NCBI RefSeq assembly: GCF_003590095.1
Contig: NC_039490.1
Span: 4,605,834-4,669,833, forward strand
Length of the DNA: 64,000 nucleotides
From: Trichoplusia ni
Lineage: Eukaryota; Arthropoda; Insecta; Lepidoptera; Noctuidae
Direction: 5' to 3'
The position numbers and the translations under genes are program-made. The notes under the pieces were generated by a model. The model was not told where the DNA came from and did no database searches. It saw only the letters and a program-made list of their open reading frames with translations. How positions within the stretch are numbered: position 1 is the first letter of the stretch; each line of letters starts with the position of its first letter. Shown here one piece after another: positions 50,206-60,331 of this stretch.

Positions 50206-50372
50206 TTTTCTGGGTTTCGTACCCAAACGGTAAAAACAGAAACCCGATTACTAAGACTCAAACTGTCCGTCCATCTATCACCAGGCTGTATCACATGAAC
50301 TTTATTAATAGCTATTCAGTAGATTTTTCAGCAAATTATGTATTTCTATCGTCGCTTTAATTACAAATAATT
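50206..50372 (+). repeat. Unclassified lepidopteran dispersed repeat (degenerate)
   Basis: The order TTTCTGGGTTTCGTACCCAA, then CTGTCCGTCCATCTATCACC, AGGCTGTATCACATGAAC, then TATGTATTTCTATCGTCGC matches a dispersed repeat I recognise from moth and butterfly genomes, usually with CTGTCTGTC iterations in the middle. No coding sequence is left. The class (possibly non-LTR derived) is uncertain and the assignment is from memory. Confidence 0.55.
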
Positions 50373-53300
50373 AAAAATAATCTTGTAAATAGTGTTCTTA
50401 AAGTGTTAAACTATTAACAAACCAGCTAGCTGTCCGAGGCTTACTTCCATTTTTGGATTCGGAGAATGAAAGCCACATCACAAGTTTCACTATAAATTAT
50501 TTAGACGAGGTGGACGTGTTATACCATATAAGCCTATTACGTGTCTATGATTCATAGATTTGAAAACGAAACGAACAAAACATTTTTACTTATTTGAGTG
50601 AATGTATTCTACCGTATGTTGCGTCAATGTTGTTCGTATTTTATAAACAAACCCAAAACTTTAATAGTTTCATTTGAAAGAAATTGTTTGGGCGTATAAC
50701 ATTTCTAATTTAAGTTTGTTTTTATACAAGGTCAGTTCTGGTCTAAGCGAAGTTCTAAGTAGTTAAGTGAGTCAACTTCTCTTCTTTAGTAAGTGCTGAA
50801 GTTAGCGGATTAAATTGAATAGAATGAGACCGAATTCTTTCAGTTTTTATGGATGAAATGTAACACGGTTAAGTTCAGACTTTAAGTTTTATAAACACCA
50901 ATTTCTAAATCCTCAACACTTCGACCTAACATTGAGCCCTCATTAAAAGATAAGGAAAGATGAAATCGAACCATATCCATATGAACATTTCATTTCATTT
51001 TATTAAAGAAACTGAACTTAGCTACATACACAATAGTAACATTTATTTAATTAAATTTATGCGACAAAAATAGTCATCAATTCTAAAACACATACCTAAC
51101 TATATTGTGTTTAATGTTTATGGTTATTTTCGGGCCACATTGCGCTTTACGCCGCGATTCTCCTAAATTTACACAGAGCACAAATCTGCAGTAGTCATCG
51201 AAATCATATTATCACTTCTCATTAGGGTTGAACATTTTCAATCATGTTATCTAGTTAATAGGATTTCACTAAATCCATTCCACACCCTAAAGCTTGACGC
51301 GTAAGTAAATCAGCTTAATATCGGCTTGAACTCCACAATGTTGTTAGAGGCTGTATTTATATATGAAGGATATATGTAGAGCACACGAATGTCACTGTGT
51401 GTGCCCAAAGTGGAATGTAGTTTCACTTTAAACTCAAAAAAGATTATTTTTTTAATCCAAGCTCTCTGTAGCTAAAACCTAAACCCCGATGATTTTATTA
51501 CTGCGTAGTGCGTGTGCGGGGTTTTATAAATTGAGTGTGGCAGCCCTAACAACATCGGACATCGTCCATACTCCACTATAGTCTGCCAAACGCAAATGAC
51601 AATTGAATACGTAATTAATTGTCTTTATTCATTATTTCATATTATGCAATATTTGTCCATTAAGCTAATTCAATTGGATGTTCATTGATTCCTGGCGGAC
51701 TGTTCAAACGTTTTGATATTCGTACCAACATTTAATTTAACCTATAAAAAATGTATACAATTTAATTTTTTTAATGAGTTTTCAGAATGACTTGAAAGTA
51801 ATATTTACAAATAATTCATAGTCATCATTCGTTATAAAATAAAAAGAGGCTGGCGAAGATCCTCTTTCAATGAAATACATTTAATATTACTATCTCAAAC
51901 TGAAAAATAAAACCTCGTTTCAAACGAGTATTAGGTGATTGTCTATGCAAAATGTTCAACCGAAAAAGTTTGTAACATAAAAATCTTTACGAAAACATCT
52001 CGGCCTGCTAATTTAAGCCCCCCAGCACCCCCCTCGAATTCCCTTAAGCTCAATATTATAATGAAACAGCACCTACATAGTAGTCCCGTTTGGCGCGTCG
52101 CAACCCCACGGCGATTTATCGTTCGCTACTCTGTAATTAAATTCACCTAGTGGGGAAGCGACGAAATGTCCTGGACCGAGGGTTCCGGGCTGGGTATACA
52201 TTTTACGGCTTCGGATTTGGGGTGCCGTAGTCTTGACGTATGAAACCAGACTCTTGCCGAGATTTTTGTGGGGATCTTTTAATTAGTCTGAAGTGATAAG
52301 TCAATGCATGCTTTAGGGTAACCTTTCGTCGTCCACTTGTTCAGATCTTACTGGTTCATAAGTTAAATAATTAATAGTAGTAACTTTGATTTTGTTTTGG
52401 CTGTGGTCACTTTTTTCAGTTATGTCATCTTATCAATTATACTGCAAAACACGCATGTTGTTACCCTGAACATCGCTATTATATTAGTGTTTGTAATAGG
52501 ATTTAAGCTACCAAAATTGATGTGATAGCAGCCAAACATGATAAAAGCTGGAGTCCCCAGATTGACGATGGCGGCACAAATTAATATTGACGTTTTATGT
52601 TCGACGAGTAATAGATGTCCTCGAATATTGGTTGCTAGGAGGTTTTATGTTACGCCGAGGGTAAAATGTTGATAGGCATTTTGTTTTTAGCCTTTTATTT
52701 TTTGGCAATAAAATTTATTGTTTTAATCTTAAATTGAAGGTCCTTATTTTTTTTATTAATTCTTTTGCATAATCTTTTTTCGTTTCATAGAAAAATAGCA
52801 TTTTCCGAGCGTTAATGCCGATCGAATCATTTGAATGTACTGAAGTGCCTCGCTAAAGTCACAGAACTTACAGAAGGGATTGTAGATAATCTTTACATTA
52901 ATACTATATTTATAGTTTTCTAAACCAAACGCCATAAAGCTAATTTTAGCAAGCTCGGTTCCCTAAAGTTTTAAATACTGGTAACATCCATTTAGTTGCC
53001 AAAAATATCCAGAACTAATAGCTCTAATAGTAGCCAACAGAGTTATTCCCGAATCACGAACACTTGCTAATTAAATGCAGTCTGCAGTACACAGCGACAT
53101 GTCCAGACACGTCCGCAGTATCGTTATCATCCGTGTTCAGTGAGCTGTGCCGGAACCCGGCGGCGTCGGTTGTACCGGCACCTACCGCCCAACATACAGC
53201 ACACAATACACGGTACACGGGAAACTTTACCTGTAACTGTTAGTATGCCCATGTGACTTAATGCTGGCGGTTTTGTATTAAGATCATTTATAGCTACAAA

Positions 53301-53640
53301 CCTTTGTCGAAAAATTCCAGAATTTATTAATACATCCTCCTTGGTACTACCTGAGTCACTTTTTAAAGTAAGGGAAAATGGGACCATGCACTTATCGTAA
53401 GTACTGGTATTAGGCCCTCGGAAGAAACATGACACAGGTACATACACTGGTATTTTTTCTTTTGTCTAAGTCTGTCAAAATCGTATTCTGGAAGACCGTT
53501 CTTCTTCGTTGAAATGATTAGCCAGAAACTCGCCAGATCGATTGCATCGACTCGCATTTTTGAAGACTTCTTCTGAATAGACTGGGCTTACTATCTTGTG
53601 TGTTTGAAGGTTAAATAAGTAAGTATACGAATGCGGGACG
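50373..53640. other. Non-coding stretch, no supported gene
   Basis: GC-richer patches lie at about 52140-52270 and 53100-53225. On the minus strand a 115-codon open frame (about 53127-53470) contains a CAG|GTAAAG donor-like site near 53232 and looks somewhat protein-like, but it matches no family I know and is of chance length. The 53100-53225 patch (GGAACCCGGCGGCGTCGG) could equally be regulatory. Confidence 0.45.
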
Positions 53641-53659
53641 AACATTAAAAAGTAACGTT

Positions 53660-53772
53660 AAGGTCAAGATGAGTTTGGTGAAGTAAGTCAAGGTCACAAC
53701 ATTTACTAAATCATGTGTAATACGGTAACGAATCATTTTTAATTTAATAAGGTTAAGCATTTAGCAAGGTCA
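53660..53772 (+). promoter_or_regulatory. Three same-strand AAGGTCA nuclear-receptor half-sites
   Basis: AAGGTCA at 53660-53666, TCAAGGTCA at 53688-53696 and GCAAGGTCA at 53764-53772 all point the same way. TCAAGGTCA is the consensus for monomer-binding receptors such as FTZ-F1 and ERR. Three within 113 bp is more than expected, though no promoter is adjacent. Confidence 0.35.
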
Positions 53773-55367
53773 TTTTTTTAATGAACATGCTTGTGGAATG
53801 GTGAAATGTGTACTAGACTATTAGGTTTAGATTTTTCCTGAAATTTTGCCCGTGTGAAATTTGTAAAGCTATGTATAAAACTGAAAAAAAAACAGTAACA
53901 TTAATTAAATCTGATCAAAACATTGCAAAATCGATAACTGCTATTAGAGCCTCTGCTTCTGTCTTAGTATACTTTGTTTACGTAGCAACGCAACTTGCAT
54001 GTCATTACAAAAAAAAAAACAATATGCCAACGTAACAGTACTACGACGAACAGACACATAAAACAGTACGGTCTGGGAAGCGAACCGAAAACAATGTCCC
54101 CGCATACTGGCTGATGTCGCAGTTACGAAGTTTGCGCTTTATCTGTACTTGTTTGGATCAGTCGTGAGCCTGTGACTGTGGATCCAGCTTTTTTTGTCTA
54201 GAATACAAACTGTCATAGATGTACTATCGCTTTTTTTGTTTATGCTTAGGCTTGCTGCTTGTGAATTGGCGAATTTATTAAGGGATGGATGTTGAGATGT
54301 CGATTGTTATAATTAACGTCGATGACATCATAGGTAATTAAACAGTGCCCTCTCTCAACGTTAAATTCTAGAGATGAAATAGCAGAAACGTTAAATAAAA
54401 AAAAAGATATTCTTGTTTGATCTTTTTGTAATCCAATTGGTAGTAATTGCACGAAAAACAAACCTTTATCACTCAATTAAGTTATTGCCCCAAAGTTTAT
54501 ACTCAAACCAGCTCATTTATTCAGCATCCAGTTTACATATCATAAAGTGTGTTATTTATATGTCGGTAGCCTAAGTACGCTGTTACAATATCTAGTATCA
54601 ACATGTATCATGTAAACATATATCACAGCTGTGTTCAGATAAGCTCGGACGGCGCCAACCTAATCTATGTCCTGTGTACAATCTCTAACTCGACTGTACT
54701 GTATACAGTCCACCGCATATTATACTAAATAATCACAAAAATAAACCTTACTGTGTTGAAATTAAAGCATTTTCTAAACTACATTGCTATTTCAAATTTT
54801 GTTTTTGACGGTACTAACTATATCTATTAGTACGTACTACGCGACTGTACCTTATGAATACAATTACAAATTGAATAGCTAAATAGTTTCTTAGGTACCC
54901 TGTTTGTAATGAAGGCAGTGTTTAACAGATATATACTAAGTATCTCCTAGTTTTAGCGAAGATTAATTATGTAAAGATGATGCTGAATGGTAATCATTTG
55001 TAACCTTAAGTTGTTAGCTTTTTACAGCGTCTTTGAGGCACAGAAATGAATATAGAAAATTCATGTATGTATATACATACAAAACTGTCGCTGTTACCAC
55101 AGGACAGAAAGGAAATTTTTGTCATAGAATTATAATAAGATTGTATCTAAAATTTGGTTTCGCCTATGAACGTCCAAAACTTAAAATAGTAGATTAGCTA
55201 GCAATCGAATACTTTGATTTCTTAAACAATATAAACCAAGTTTCACAGAATGACAAAAAAACCTTTTGAACTTCTTTTTTCCGAAAAAAAAAAACCACAA
55301 GTAGGTAACGTTTTCCTTAGTGTTAACAAAACAAGCATCAAAGAAAGCACTTTACACTGCGCCCGTG
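53773..55367. other. Non-coding stretch, no gene seen
   Basis: A+T-rich with several poly-A tracts. No gene, repeat family or RNA recognised. Confidence 0.5.
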
Positions 55368-55469
55368 AGGAGGTGAGGTGTAAAAATGACATTAGCGATA
55401 GTTCATTGTCCGCGGGCACTCGGCGACAAGGCTGCCCGCCCAGATAAACTTGTCAGAGCTGTGTGTGAC
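55368..55469. repeat. Duplicated GC-rich block, copy A
   Basis: Shares a common order of motifs with 55959-56062: GAGG-GAG, CATTAGCG, GTTCATTGTCCGCGGG, GACAAGGCTGCCCG, AGATAAA, GTCA and GTGTGAC. The 16-base core GTTCATTGTCCGCGGG is identical. Spacing differs by one or two bases, and an indel between CATTAGCG and the core shifts reading frames between copies, so the similarity is not driven by a protein. Surrounding DNA is A+T-rich and unrelated. Confidence 0.75.
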
Positions 55470-55958
55470 GTATCAATGGGTGCATGGTGCAAGCGAGGAA
55501 ATAGAAAACTAAAGAATATCCTCTTAAGCTGCTAAAGATAAGAAAAATAGCGTGTTACTTGGTAAAGATGGTCATGTATCCCGTAGAAATTGGAAGAGAC
55601 GTAAAGGCGTATCACCAACTTTTAGAATAAGACTGTTATAGTTCTGAAAAGGGAACTCACAGACTGTGGAAGACGGCGTCTTGCTTCTGTAATTGTTTAC
55701 TAAAAGGTGTTAAGACCCCTGAAATGAATTAATATTGTATAGTAATAGTAATAAAGTTATTCACTGTTCAATAGTAATTAAATAGAATTTCAAATTGCGA
55801 TATATCGTAGTGTCACACTGACAAAATCCTTAAAGCAATTCTGAAGTCAATCAAATAGCTAAGAATACAATTTTTACAACATTCTGTGAATTCTAAAACA
55901 TGCGAAAGGGTTGAAAATAGAATATCTGTAACATAACCAAAACAAAGACAATCCATTA
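55470..55958. other. Spacer between duplicated blocks
   Basis: A+T-rich non-coding DNA with no similarity to the blocks seen by eye and no gene. Confidence 0.5.
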
Positions 55959-56062
55959 CGGAGGCGAGCCGCGGAAATAAAATTGCATTAGCGTGGTTCA
56001 TTGTCCGCGGGTACAGAATTCACAAACTGCGCCCCGAGATAAAACCGTCAACTCGCTGTGAC
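55959..56062. repeat. Duplicated GC-rich block, copy B
   Basis: Copy of 55368-55469 in direct orientation about 590 bp downstream: GGAGGCGAG, GCATTAGCG, GTTCATTGTCCGCGGG, CAAACTGCGCCCCG, AGATAAA, GTCA and GCTGTGAC. ACTGCGCCC also occurs just upstream of copy A (55357-55365), so the original unit may have been larger. Confidence 0.75.
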
Positions 56063-56804
56063 ACTTCGATGTAACAGGCATAAGTCACAAGCCAAGTGAC
56101 ACATAATTAAGCTTAATTAGAACAGTATTATAGTGCTCTACTTGGATTGTATTACTTGGATGAAATTAAAGAGTGTAATGCCTTTAAGTCCGTGACACAG
56201 TCAAAGCCAAAACATAAAACCTCTTCAAAAAATGATCGTCTATGTAGCTATCATTCTCAGGTATATTTTTGTTGTAATATGGAAATATGAAGGTAATGAC
56301 TGTAATAAAACCTCCAAGCAGGTACGTCAACATATTTCCAACATCATATCAGAGACATCTACAATTCCCTATCCGCATTCGAAAAGCTTTAAAATTTTCA
56401 AACTTCTACTAGTTCAATTTGTGAAACCGCAATATCCATACGTTTTTATTCGTGTAATACCTTCGTTTTATGACTTGTACCGTAGCTGAGGCGGGTACCG
56501 CCACTGCAATGCTAGCGACCAGTGGATGAATGGGATCCCTGACGCAGTTTCTGTACCTATTCAATAAATGTTCGTTCTTTCAGACAACCACAGATGTACT
56601 TGTTTTGCTTGTACTGCATTGCGTATTTTACATGTAGGTTGGTAAATCTGTACTGTTCGCTTTGATTTCCTCTTCGTTTGAGAACTATTGTCGGTTTCTT
56701 TTTTAATCCCTTTGAAACGTATCGATATTTTTGTTTTCTTCCTTTGAATTTTGTATATTATTTCGAATGTAGGCTGTAAGTCTAGGTAAAACGTTTATTT
56801 CTAA

Positions 56805-56981
56805 TTCCTGTTCTAATGAATTCTTTGTATTGTTTCAGGTAAAGATCATGGATTCTACATTTGAACACATACATCTATATGTTTGTTTCGGTTTGAAAGA
56901 AGGTACTAACTATTTTCAAAGTATTGTAAAACCATTACGAGCATTGAAAAATAATTACTCTGCTACGTCATCAACAACCTA
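56805..56981 (+). other. Candidate 3' splice site followed by short open frame
   Basis: TTCTTTGTATTGTTTCAG, a strong polypyrimidine-plus-AG acceptor, is fused to GTAAAG at 56838/56839. It can be read as a recursive splice site. It can also be read as the start of a terminal exon, because the frame from GTA stays open for 47 codons to a TAA at 56979-56981, with an ATG in good context (ATCATGG) at 56848. The peptide is not recognised, and only a weak A-rich tract follows instead of AATAAA. Confidence 0.25.
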
Positions 56982-57164
56982 AAAAAAATAATTAAAAACT
57001 TAACATATTAAACGTCACACAGATGTGTAAGCAGGAGCAACTCAATTTTTTTTTGCTATGTTGACTTTTAAACTGAAAGGCCTTTAGTTTAATTCTCAAG
57101 TGCTAGTAACATTAGAGATTATTCTATTTTTAGACATAAAAAACCGTTTCCTTAAATTCGAAAG

Positions 57165-57215
57165 CATCCTTCCTCCATTTCGCTCTTTTATAAACTGTTA
57201 CAGGTAAGTATCTGT
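57165..57215 (+). promoter_or_regulatory. Candidate recursive splice site (best in window)
   Basis: A pyrimidine-rich tract (TCCTTCCTCCATTTCGCTC) precedes CTGTTACAG joined to GTAAGTATC, with the junction at 57203/57204. Both halves match consensus, including the full GTAAGT. No adjacent exon is visible. This is the form used at ratcheting points in long insect introns. Confidence 0.38.
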
Positions 57216-60096
57216 AGCAGTTTAAATGTTTTCCTACTTATGATTTTTTTAGAATTAACTTTACTAATCAAGCTTCACGAACATTCCACTAACCCAGTTT
57301 CATTTGCCGACTCGTTAACAGTTTTGTATTCTTTTTAAAACTAATTTGCAAGCCAATTAAAATGCTGGCCACACCGTCGTTGATAAACCTGAACAAATAT
57401 GTTTGCAGTATAAGTATAAATCATAAAATATTATATCCGTACTCCATCAGATCTTATTCTGTACCTGTAGCTTTTAAAGAACTATCTTTAACGCTAAAGC
57501 GAGACAACGCAATACATTGTACATAATTACGTCTTACTCACACAACGGCAACCGTTTCGTTTAAGGAGCTTATAGTAAACGAACGGCTCTCGCATAAAAT
57601 TACCAATAAACTATAAAAAGTATTGGATCAAGGCACAGTATGTAGATTGAGTTATTAAGCCGGCTCGTAACTTTTCATAAATAAACTTTAAACGGAAATA
57701 TGTGCTCTAGAAATGTTTATAAATCGTAATGGTAGTAGCATAATAAACATTCTTGGATTTTATGCCGATGTTGGACTTATAAATAACGAGGTTCGTAAAA
57801 TATAGGTCTTAAAATATATACCGGGAAGAATGCGTATCCGTGATCCGTAAGTTTAGTTATTTCATTCGTTTACATGAGGATACTCAAGGTAGAACGAAAT
57901 TAATATTAATGTATTTTATCTTTATCAAAATAAGATTTCGACATTTAGCTAGTAAGGAAAATAGTTAATTATCTGAACTTAAAAGGGTTCTACTCATATA
58001 CAGCCTAGATAAATATAATTGCAGTCAGCAATAGATTTATATATATTAGACCTGTACAATAAAGGATCTATGACCAATAAAAACTATCATGATTCATTGA
58101 TCGCCTTCTATTAGGGTCAATATAGGTCGCAATTGGAATCTGAACAGTTCTATGACCCAATATCTGATATAGTCATAAATAACACTAGGATTCGTTTAAA
58201 ACAATGTTTATTAATTGAAACTAATCAATGGTATGTAAGTTATATTGATAGCTGCGTTTGGAAGTTCAGTGGTCAGGTAAAAGATATTACAAAACTAACG
58301 AAAACTAATGTAAAATAATTATTATTTATACATTTAATGAACATTAGGCATATCCGGGGAATCCTGTCGTCATTTAATGTTCTTCTGATGTAATTCACAC
58401 TTGTTTAAAATATAAATACGCTATTGCCAAAGTAATATTAAATACCTGACGATATCCTTAGAGCCTCTTATATAAATCCCAAGCTCCCGTTTATTATACG
58501 CCCTTATCAACTTTTAATAGTGATATAAAAGTCGTTTTAAAGTAGTTTCTACAGCTCTCACCAAGTTGTATCGTAAAAAGTTCAGGTGAAAGAAGAACGA
58601 CTCTTTCTGGGAAAACTTCGACGTAACCGTATCGAGATTGCGTTATTGCGACTGTATTCTTAGGCTGGTTTCACACAAGACCGAAAGATCTGGATTAGCT
58701 GACTTTAATTGAACCGAGACACAAGGGATATGCTAGAGCATGCTGCATGGTGACCCGTCTAGGATTACTGGTTCTTAAAATTATGTATCTCATGTTTTCA
58801 TGCAACTCGGAAGATTTGTCTTCTCTCGGCGCATAAGCGCTTAGAAATCGTACAGGGTAGTCGATCAAGGTACTGTCTATTGTATGTTGAAGATCGAAAA
58901 GATTTATTTAGCACCCAAATTTGAATAAACGAACTTTTTACTATGACTCTGAGAGCATTCCAGCTCTCCGTACGAGTTTGTCTATCAGGCAACAGAAACC
59001 AGCCTAATACAGTACCTAGGTTCAATTTTCGGTTTCCACTTGTGACAGTTTTGTAATTTTCTTGGAACATTTCAAAATTTATAAGGATGTATTTTCGGCG
59101 TCTGGGTTTAAAAAAAAGTATTTAGAGTGCCATTTAAGATAAAAATAAACTTTCAATCGCTCAGTGTAAGGATTCCTATACATGCTGAGAATAGACTCCT
59201 CTGTAAAAACGCGCAAATTAAAATCTATTTATGAATTCTTGACAGACTTCACAGAAAATTCTTTGAAATACGATATAAGCCAGGTTGGAACTGTGACCTT
59301 TGTAGTGAAAGGCTGCATATTTATAGTCACATCTTTTTCTAATTTAAAAAATAATGATACATATATAAATGTCATTTCTCTTTTTATATAAAAAGATTAT
59401 TTATTCTCCTGTTGCCCTTTTATCGTCCTTCTGTTATTTTGGCATTACTATTCTTTATCTTACAACCTTAATTATGTAAGTGTTTAGTCATCAAGGGTCC
59501 ATAGGAAACCATATCCCCATCCTCTTTGTTAATGAAACAATTTGTTTGTTTATTTGTTTTCTACGTCACTCAGAGTCCTTACCTATTCGAAAGTCACGTA
59601 TCTTCCACTTTCAACTTTCCCAATTTCGCATCTTATGAACTCTTTTTCAACAGATACAAAATAACGTTTAGAAAGCTCGATTGTTATAAATACGTTAAAA
59701 GCCATACATCCGTCTGGTCCTCGTCTGGATTCTTTGTTCAATTGTCTCCTTGGAAAGTTTTATTGAACAAATCACGAGTGCAAAAGAGAAAGTCGGATTT
59801 CGTTACAATGAATTTGTCATCCATTAACAACCATTTAACAAAGTGTGTTTCCAATTTAAATTTTATTGCAACGTAAACTGTGTATTTATGATACTCGACA
59901 CAATAAATAATGATATACGTTCAAATATTTAACACAAATATTTGCTATACATAAACGAGATCCTTACCGTTATCTTGTTTACACTCTAGTAACCGTACTA
60001 GTTGTTCAATTATCATAATAATACAATCCCATGTACGTTGAGAACCGGTTGTAAAATTATCGCAGTGTGTTATTAAAGCGGTACCTATCTAATGTG

Positions 60097-60253
60097 TCGG
60101 GGCGTCCGGCCCGCGCCGCGGGTCAACGCGCTCTGACTCATGTGCGGGTGGAACGCTGCGACGCATGCGCGGTCACGTGACATGTGCTCTCGCGCACCAC
60201 TCGGCTAAGCTTTTTAAACCGGTATTGTCGGTGGAACGCCTCATATCCCACTC
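60097..60253 (+). promoter_or_regulatory. CpG-rich promoter-like region
   Basis: A GC- and CpG-rich block (CGGGGCGTCCGGCCCGCGCC near 60098) stands alone in A+T-rich DNA. It carries a perfect AP-1 site TGACTCA (60134-60140), CGCATGCGCGG (60162-60172), close to the NRF1/Ewg palindrome, and GTCACGTGAC (60172-60181), the extended palindromic E-box bound by bHLH-Zip factors such as Mitf/TFEB. TTTTTAAACC at 60211 could act as a TATA-like element about 40 bp before a CTCAGCATT initiator (A at 60254). Confidence 0.4.
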
Positions 60254-60331
60254 AGCATTCTTATTGAGCTCGCTTGTTAAAGTAGTTTTAACTGTAACGA
60301 ATCACGGAGATAGGATTTTAATTGACTGTAT
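60254..60331 (+). other. Possible non-coding first exon
   Basis: Starts at the initiator-like CTCAGC and runs 78 bp to GACTGTAT, followed by GTAAGTATT, a consensus donor at 60332. It contains no ATG-initiated frame of note, as expected for a 5' untranslated exon. A possible next exon is 60762-60808, bounded by GACGTTACAG and AAAG|GTGAGT, but its acceptor tract is weak. Confidence 0.28.

Larger units (their letters stand above)
56063..60096. other. Non-coding stretch with splice-like junctions
   Basis: No supported gene. The two junctions at 56838 and 57203 are listed separately. The 116-codon frame at 59526-59876 and the 90-codon minus frame at 58798-59070 are of chance length and unrecognised. 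Confidence 0.5.
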
